Assembly (NCBI GenBank): GCA_947632555.1
Contig: CANRPU010000018.1
Location: 1 to 44,459, forward strand
Source: an uncultured Lachnospiraceae bacterium
Lineage (GTDB): Bacteria > Bacillota > Clostridia > Lachnospirales > Lachnospiraceae
Length of the DNA stretch: 44,459 nt
Direction: 5' to 3'
The position numbers and the translations under genes were made by a program. Shown here piece after piece: positions 40,716 to 44,459 of this stretch (its first letter is position 1; each line of letters opens with the position of its first letter). The notes under the pieces are model-generated. The model was given only the letters and a program-made list of their open reading frames with translations. It made no database searches and was not told the origin of the DNA.

Positions 40716-42446
40716 CTAATAATAGTAACATATGATGGGAAATCCCTCGCATACATAGCCGTATATGATCTCTGCCTGATTTAACGGCAGATTCACGCAT
40801 CCATGGGAGCCGTTGGTAAGATAGATATCCCCTCCAAAGGTCTTTCTCCAGGAAGCGTCATGCATACCGATATTGCCGTTAAAAGGCATCCAGTATTTCA
40901 CATGCGATTCATAGGTTTCACCCCTCAGCACCGCATCCTTGGTCTTATAGGAAAGCCCGAATATACCAGGCGGCGTGGCATTTCCCTCGGCCACGTTTCC
41001 GGACACAAAATCTGTTTCCAGCACAAGCTCTCCGTCCTGGTACAGATATAAATACTGATGGGTAAGATCGATCTCCACATAGGAATCTCCGATACCATCC
41101 ATACCCTTTACCCAGCCTCTGCTCCGATACTCCGGTTCCCTCTCTGTAACCGCTCCCGACAAGATCAGCTCCTTCAGCGCCGCTGCCTCCGCAACCCGGT
41201 CGGTCCTCCAGCCATATGAGCCGACGGGCAGCGTCAGCTCTACGCCCAGCGTGGTAACAAATTTTCTCTTAGTTTCGTAAGTATCATAGGCCTTGGCCTT
41301 TTCTTCCACATAGGCGGCTATCTGCTCTTCATCCAGCAGGATCTCTCCGTCTTTCTCCACGATCCAGTTATGTATGATGCTGCCGTCCAGGATCTCCTTG
41401 TTCCCGTTCCAGTCGTAGGTAATGCAGGTCCCGACAATACGGTTTAACTGTTCCAGCCGATTCCGCAGCTGGGCGTTCTGAGAATCCACCTCAGGCCGGA
41501 CATAGCAGCCACTTTCCCGCAGATTGAGTTCCCTCTTCATCTCCGCCAGCGCTTCTCCGATACAGATGACCGTCTTTTCCTCTTCCAAAAGGCTTCCTTC
41601 TTTTTCGGCCACAATACGGTAACAGCCGTCCGCCTCTTCGTATTCACTGATATACGCATCCTGCGGCGCTTCTCCCTTATGGGTAAAAAGCTCCGTTTTA
41701 CTCAGGCTGTCCCGCAGAACTTCCTCATTGTACGTGACGTTTATGGAAACCTGGTCTTCTACAGGCGTTTTCGCCCATGCCGCTTTGACCCAGGCATACG
41801 CGTTCTGCTCCTCCAGAAGCCGCGGCGCTTCTCCGTCAGCCGAAAATACCATTTCACAGTCGGACGGTCTGACCAACAGCAGCTGCGTCCCGTTTTCATC
41901 TTCTACCAGCAGAGAATAGTCCTGGGTGTACCACTGCTGCAGAGCTTCCTCCGCCTCCTCGACGGTCCGGTTGCCGCAGTCCACGCCGTTGATCCTGGTA
42001 TTGGGGAAAAAATGTTCCCTGTAATAAAAGGCGCCGCCCAGATACAGAAAAAGAAGAGCGCTCAATGTCAGAGCCGCCGCGATCATCACAAAAATCCGCG
42101 GTCCTCGCGATTTCTTCCGTTTTTTCCCGGGATCGGCCTTCCCGGCCCCTTCCGTTTCCGCCGTTTCCCGCTTTTCCTGCGCCGCTTTCTCTTCTTCGGC
42201 TTCCGCCTTTTCCTGCGCTGTTTTCTCTTCTCCTGCTTCCGCCTCTTTCTGCGCTGCCTTCTCTTCCTCGGCTTCCGCCTTTTCCTGTGTGGCTTTCTCT
42301 TCTTCGGCTTCCGCCTCTTTCTGCGCTGCCTTTTCTTCCTCGGCTTCCGCTTCTTTCTGTGCTGCTTTCTCTTCTCCGGCTTCCGCCTTTTCCTGTGTGG
42401 CTTTCTCTTCTTTAGCCTTCGTTTCTTCTTTCGTATTGTGTTTCAT
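40716..42446 (-). CDS. L,D-transpeptidase (YkuD) with repeat-rich cytoplasmic tail
   Basis: 576 residues. Residues 15-98 are seven 12-residue repeats of the type KAAQKEAEAEEE, a charged coiled coil inside the cell; one membrane helix follows (about 117-139). Outside are a VanW-associated peptidoglycan-binding-like region (from NTRINGVDCGNRTVEEAEEAL onward) and a C-terminal YkuD domain with SHGCVNLP (His548, Cys550). Such enzymes form 3-3 cross-links in peptidoglycan or attach proteins. The end YYY is at the extreme C-terminus. It has its own promoter; it is followed by the HD operon. Confidence 0.94.
   Translation of the reverse strand: MKHNTKEETKAKEEKATQEKAEAGEEKAAQKEAEAEEEKAAQKEAEAEEEKATQEKAEAEEEKAAQKEAEAGEEKTAQEKAEAEEEKAAQEKRETAETEGAGKADPGKKRKKSRGPRIFVMIAAALTLSALLFLYLGGAFYYREHFFPNTRINGVDCGNRTVEEAEEALQQWYTQDYSLLVEDENGTQLLLVRPSDCEMVFSADGEAPRLLEEQNAYAWVKAAWAKTPVEDQVSINVTYNEEVLRDSLSKTELFTHKGEAPQDAYISEYEEADGCYRIVAEKEGSLLEEEKTVICIGEALAEMKRELNLRESGCYVRPEVDSQNAQLRNRLEQLNRIVGTCITYDWNGNKEILDGSIIHNWIVEKDGEILLDEEQIAAYVEEKAKAYDTYETKRKFVTTLGVELTLPVGSYGWRTDRVAEAAALKELILSGAVTEREPEYRSRGWVKGMDGIGDSYVEIDLTHQYLYLYQDGELVLETDFVSGNVAEGNATPPGIFGLSYKTKDAVLRGETYESHVKYWMPFNGNIGMHDASWRKTFGGDIYLTNGSHGCVNLPLNQAEIIYGYVCEGFPIICYYY
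42152..42404 (-). repeat. Seven in-frame 36-bp tandem repeats
   Basis: Seven 36-bp units encode the 12-residue Lys/Ala/Gln/Glu repeats of the L,D-transpeptidase tail. Units are close but not identical (KATQEKAEAGEE, KAAQKEAEAEEE and variants), so copy number may vary between strains. Confidence 0.9.
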
Positions 42447-42478
42447 AATGCTCTCCCGCCATACTCTCTATCGTAATT

Positions 42479-42512
42479 ATTATAGCATTATCCCCCACAG
42501 TTTCACAACTGT
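42479..42512 (-). promoter_or_regulatory. Promoter and palindrome ahead of the L,D-transpeptidase gene
   Basis: A -10 TATAAT (42479-42484, minus strand), 33 bp before the ATG; the -35 is weak (TTGTGA-like, 19-bp spacer). The palindrome ACAGTTTCACAACTGT (42497-42512) covers the -35 region and could be an operator. Confidence 0.6.
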
Positions 42513-42540
42513 TACACACAATCTTTCCATTCATTCCCTT

Positions 42541-43521
42541 TTAATTTTCCGCTGCCTGGAACCGGTTTTTAAAGCAATACAGCAGCAGGATCCCCGCGGC
42601 ATACACTACTGTAACGCAGATACTTCCTTCCAGCCCGAAACGGCCTCCGTTCAACAGTTCCTTTTCGCTTGCGGCCGAGGCGGTGAAAAAAGATTCTCCC
42701 ATATTGTTTCCGCTCACCTCTATCCCGTAAAAATTGCCCTGCACCAGATTCCACATAGTATGAAACGCCGCGATCCCCCAGATATTGCCTCTGCGTATAA
42801 AATATACCGAAGCAAAAATCCCAAACAAGACCAGATTGATAAAGGCAAGTACGCTGATCCCGCTGTTCTGCAAATGCAGCGCCGCGAACACCAGCGCGTT
42901 AGCCAGTACCGCCGCGTACATCGGATAACGCCTTGCGTAAGACACCATAAAGTAGCTCCGGCACATCACTTCCTCCGCCATTCCCTGGATCATGAATCCC
43001 AGCAAAAACAACAGGAAATTCCCCACCACCTGTAAGGGTGCCGTCAAGAACAATTCCGAGGGCTTTAACTGTATTCCCCCGGTTATCACGCTGAGAAGTA
43101 CAGAAAAGGAAAAGAAGACAAATCCCGCCAGTAAACCGATCAGATATTCCTTCATCGCTCCTTTTTTTACAAATCCCAGTGTGCTCATTTTTCTTTTTTG
43201 CAGCAGCTTACAGAACAGACAGACCACGGCTATCATCAAAATTTCCGAAAACAGCATTGTCATCAGAAAAATTGGGGAAGAGCTTATCTCTACCGATATC
43301 CGCAGCAGCGCCGGATCATCGTTGAGCAGAATCGCCCTGGGCACCTGCTCGTTGCTCAGCAGCAAAAACAAACTCACCGGTATCAGCGGAATCATCATGG
43401 CTATATTGGAAACCACAAACACCGCCGCGAATATCAGAATTTCCAGCATCCAGTTCCATCCTCTCTGGGCCTGCGCGGCTTCCACCACCATCTTCGGTTT
43501 TTCAAACAAATCCCTTTTCAT
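42541..43521 (-). CDS. CPBP-family intramembrane metalloprotease
   Basis: 326 residues, about eight membrane helices. Seen: the catalytic pair in GMAEEVMCRSYFM (EExxxR), FAALHLQNSG with the second His, and AAFHTMWNLVQGN with the third His/Asn. Rce1-like proteases of this kind process membrane peptides or, in bacteria, bacteriocin-related proteins. Start at 43521 is preceded by AAGGGGAAG; a longer ATG at 43572 lacks a site. A TATTAT -10-like box lies about 70 bp upstream. Context gives no partner; no bacteriocin gene is visible. Confidence 0.88.
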   Translation of the reverse strand: MKRDLFEKPKMVVEAAQAQRGWNWMLEILIFAAVFVVSNIAMMIPLIPVSLFLLLSNEQVPRAILLNDDPALLRISVEISSSPIFLMTMLFSEILMIAVVCLFCKLLQKRKMSTLGFVKKGAMKEYLIGLLAGFVFFSFSVLLSVITGGIQLKPSELFLTAPLQVVGNFLLFLLGFMIQGMAEEVMCRSYFMVSYARRYPMYAAVLANALVFAALHLQNSGISVLAFINLVLFGIFASVYFIRRGNIWGIAAFHTMWNLVQGNFYGIEVSGNNMGESFFTASAASEKELLNGGRFGLEGSICVTVVYAAGILLLYCFKNRFQAAEN

Positions 43522-43652
43522 TTCTTCCCCTTTTCCTTCACGCTGAGCTGATTTTTCAAACACTGCCTTCAACTCTGAAAGTTGTTTTTATAATACCATT
43601 CTTTCCTTATGAAATCCACAGAAATGTTAAAGTTTTGAGAAATATACACAGC

Positions 43653-43685
43653 AAAAAAGCATCCGGGATCCTTCGGATGCTTTTC
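43653..43685 (-). terminator. Terminator of the tRNA cluster
   Basis: An 11-bp stem AAAAGCATCCG with CGGATGCTTTT, 8-base loop, T run continuing to TTTTTT on the minus strand. It begins two bases after the tRNA-Lys gene. Confidence 0.93.
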
Positions 43686-43686
43686 A

Positions 43687-43759
43687 TGAAGCACGGGGGA
43701 TTCGAACCCCCGACAACCTGATTAAAAGTCAGGTGCTCTACCGACTGAGCTAGTGCTCC
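43687..43759 (-). tRNA. tRNA-Lys (anticodon UUU)
   Basis: 73 bases; cloverleaf with loop CTTTTAA, acceptor GGAGCAC with GTGCTTC, discriminator A. CCA is not encoded. Last gene of the cluster. Confidence 0.97.
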
Positions 43760-43775
43760 TTAATCAAAAAAATAA

Positions 43776-43848
<73 letters not shown>

Positions 43849-43875
43849 ATAAACCTTTGCGATGCAAAGATTCAG

Positions 43876-43949
43876 TAGCGGGGACAGGATTTGAACCTAT
43901 GACCTTCGGGTTATGAGCCCGACGAGCTTCCAGACTGCTCCACCCCGCG
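43876..43949 (-). tRNA. Initiator tRNA-fMet (anticodon CAU)
   Basis: 74 bases; anticodon stem ends in the initiator G-C pairs (CGGG-CTCATAA-CCCG). The first acceptor position is C1 facing U72, an unpaired end as required for formylation, but most bacteria have A72. Discriminator A, no encoded CCA. Confidence 0.95.
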
Positions 43950-43983
43950 ATATTCCTATTATATTTTCGCCTGTTCAGGCAAG

Positions 43984-44065
43984 TGGATGGAGGTGGATTC
44001 GAACCACCGAAGCAATTTGCAGCAGATTTACAGTCTGTCCCCTTTGGCCACTCGGGAATCCATCC
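43984..44065 (-). tRNA. tRNA-Tyr (anticodon GUA)
   Basis: 82 bases with the long variable arm of tyrosine tRNAs; acceptor GGATGGA with TCCATCC, discriminator A. CCA is not encoded. Confidence 0.97.
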
Positions 44066-44077
44066 ATAATGTGTATA

Positions 44078-44150
44078 AGCCGATGATCGGACTCGAACCG
44101 ATAACCTGCTGATTACAAATCAGCTGCTCTGCCAATTGAGCCACATCGGC
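44078..44150 (-). tRNA. tRNA-Thr (anticodon UGU)
   Basis: 73 bases; loop TTTGTAA, acceptor GCCGATG with CATCGGC, discriminator U. CCA is not encoded. Confidence 0.97.
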
Positions 44151-44186
44151 AAGTCTTATATTCCATCGCTATTATTCATATAACAA

Positions 44187-44259
44187 TGGGGCCTATAGGG
44201 CTCGAACCTATGACCCTCTGCTTGTAAGGCAGATGCTCTCCCAGCTGAGCTAAGACCCC
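44187..44259 (-). tRNA. tRNA-Val (anticodon UAC)
   Basis: 73 bases; loop CTTACAA, acceptor GGGGTCT with AGGCCCC (one G-U), discriminator A. CCA is not encoded. Confidence 0.97.
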
Positions 44260-44285
44260 TGAGCGAATGCTTCGCACCCGCTTTA

Positions 44286-44359
44286 CGACCCAGATCGGAC
44301 TCGAACCGACGACCTCCGCCGTGACAGGGCGGCGCTCTAACCAACTGAGCCACTAGGCC
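44286..44359 (-). tRNA. tRNA-Asp (anticodon GUC)
   Basis: 74 bases; loop CTGTCAC, acceptor GGCCTAG with CTGGGTC (G-U pairs), discriminator G as usual for Asp. CCA is not encoded. First gene of the cluster; the transcript start lies upstream, towards the window edge. Confidence 0.97.
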
Positions 44360-44389
44360 ATACTAAAACTCAAGAGGATACATATTTAT

Positions 44390-44447
44390 ACCCTGAAAAC
44401 CGAACACCGAAACTCCTCTCCTTCCATCCTTCCTTCCCTGCCTCTCA
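44390..44447 (+). other. Likely pre-23S rRNA leader (16S-23S spacer end)
   Basis: CCCTGAAAACCGAACACC (from 44391) resembles the CTTGAAAACTG element found in Clostridia just ahead of 23S rRNA, and is followed by a pyrimidine-rich stretch that leads into the 23S-like start. Confidence 0.5.
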
Positions 44448-44459
44448 GGTTAAGCTATT
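44448..44459 (+). rRNA. Probable 5' end of 23S rRNA (cut by the window edge)
   Basis: GGTTAAGCTATT equals the usual first bases of bacterial 23S rRNA. Only 12 bases are present, so this rests on the match plus the spacer-like sequence before it. It would be transcribed away from the tRNA cluster. Confidence 0.5.

Noticed and set aside
42152..42404. Regular short repeats, considered as a CRISPR array
   Set aside because: The 36-bp units are contiguous without spacers, are in frame and encode a coiled-coil segment; no cas genes are near.
42541..43521. Bacteriocin immunity or processing locus around the CPBP protease
   Set aside because: No small leader-bearing peptide gene or export ATPase is seen near it.

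Overview
The window looks like a chromosomal segment of a spore-forming, low-oxygen member of the Clostridia, most likely a gut Lachnospiraceae. Pointers are the spore maturation pair spmA/spmB, CotF-like coat proteins, a transketolase split into two genes, a rubrerythrin, the yaaR-holB-ricT-trmN6-rsmI block typical of Firmicutes, strong GGAGG ribosome binding sites, and tRNA genes without encoded CCA ends. The genus cannot be fixed from the sequence alone. Most of the window is densely packed, ordinary chromosome; I see no phage, transposon, CRISPR array or recognisable defence system.

Layout. 0-12.3 kb is a glycan-uptake and surface region: an exonuclease and a sialate O-acetylesterase-type enzyme (minus), a divergent AraC-type response regulator whose receiver domain has lost its phosphorylation residues, then a minus-strand sugar ABC operon (two permeases, lipoprotein binding protein, YesL-like membrane protein) with no ATPase, a secreted repeat protein with a structured mRNA leader, and an alpha/beta esterase. 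12.3-18.4 kb holds proS, a HAD phosphatase, a rubrerythrin, a PrsA/SurA-like foldase and a membrane-anchored serpin. 18.5-23.5 kb is a MarR-Fe-ADH-ALDH operon facing the split transketolase. 23.5-29.3 kb carries a DUF885 metallopeptidase-like protein, an AEC transporter and a sporulation group (spmB, spmA under a sigma-E-like promoter, a MraY paralogue, two small coat proteins).

29.3-31.9 kb is a complete zinc/cadmium export operon (HMA chaperone, P-type ATPase, ArsR/SmtB sensor) with a consensus promoter and an SmtB-type operator. 32-40.7 kb is one long minus-strand operon: HD protein, PLP decarboxylase, guanylate kinase-like enzyme, yaaR, holB, ricT, trmN6, rsmI, a flavin/PNPOx protein and a CE2-type esterase. 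40.7-43.5 kb has an L,D-transpeptidase with a 12-residue-repeat cytoplasmic tail and a CPBP protease. The window ends in a seven-tRNA cluster (minus strand) and what looks like the pre-23S leader and first bases of a 23S rRNA on the plus strand.

The most interesting items are the phosphorylation-dead response regulator beside a sugar ABC operon with no kinase, the complete metal-sensing circuit, the gut-type serpin next to a secretion foldase, the sigma-E-like promoter of spmAB, the structured leader of the duplicated-domain surface protein, and the odd 23S start facing away from the tRNA cluster.
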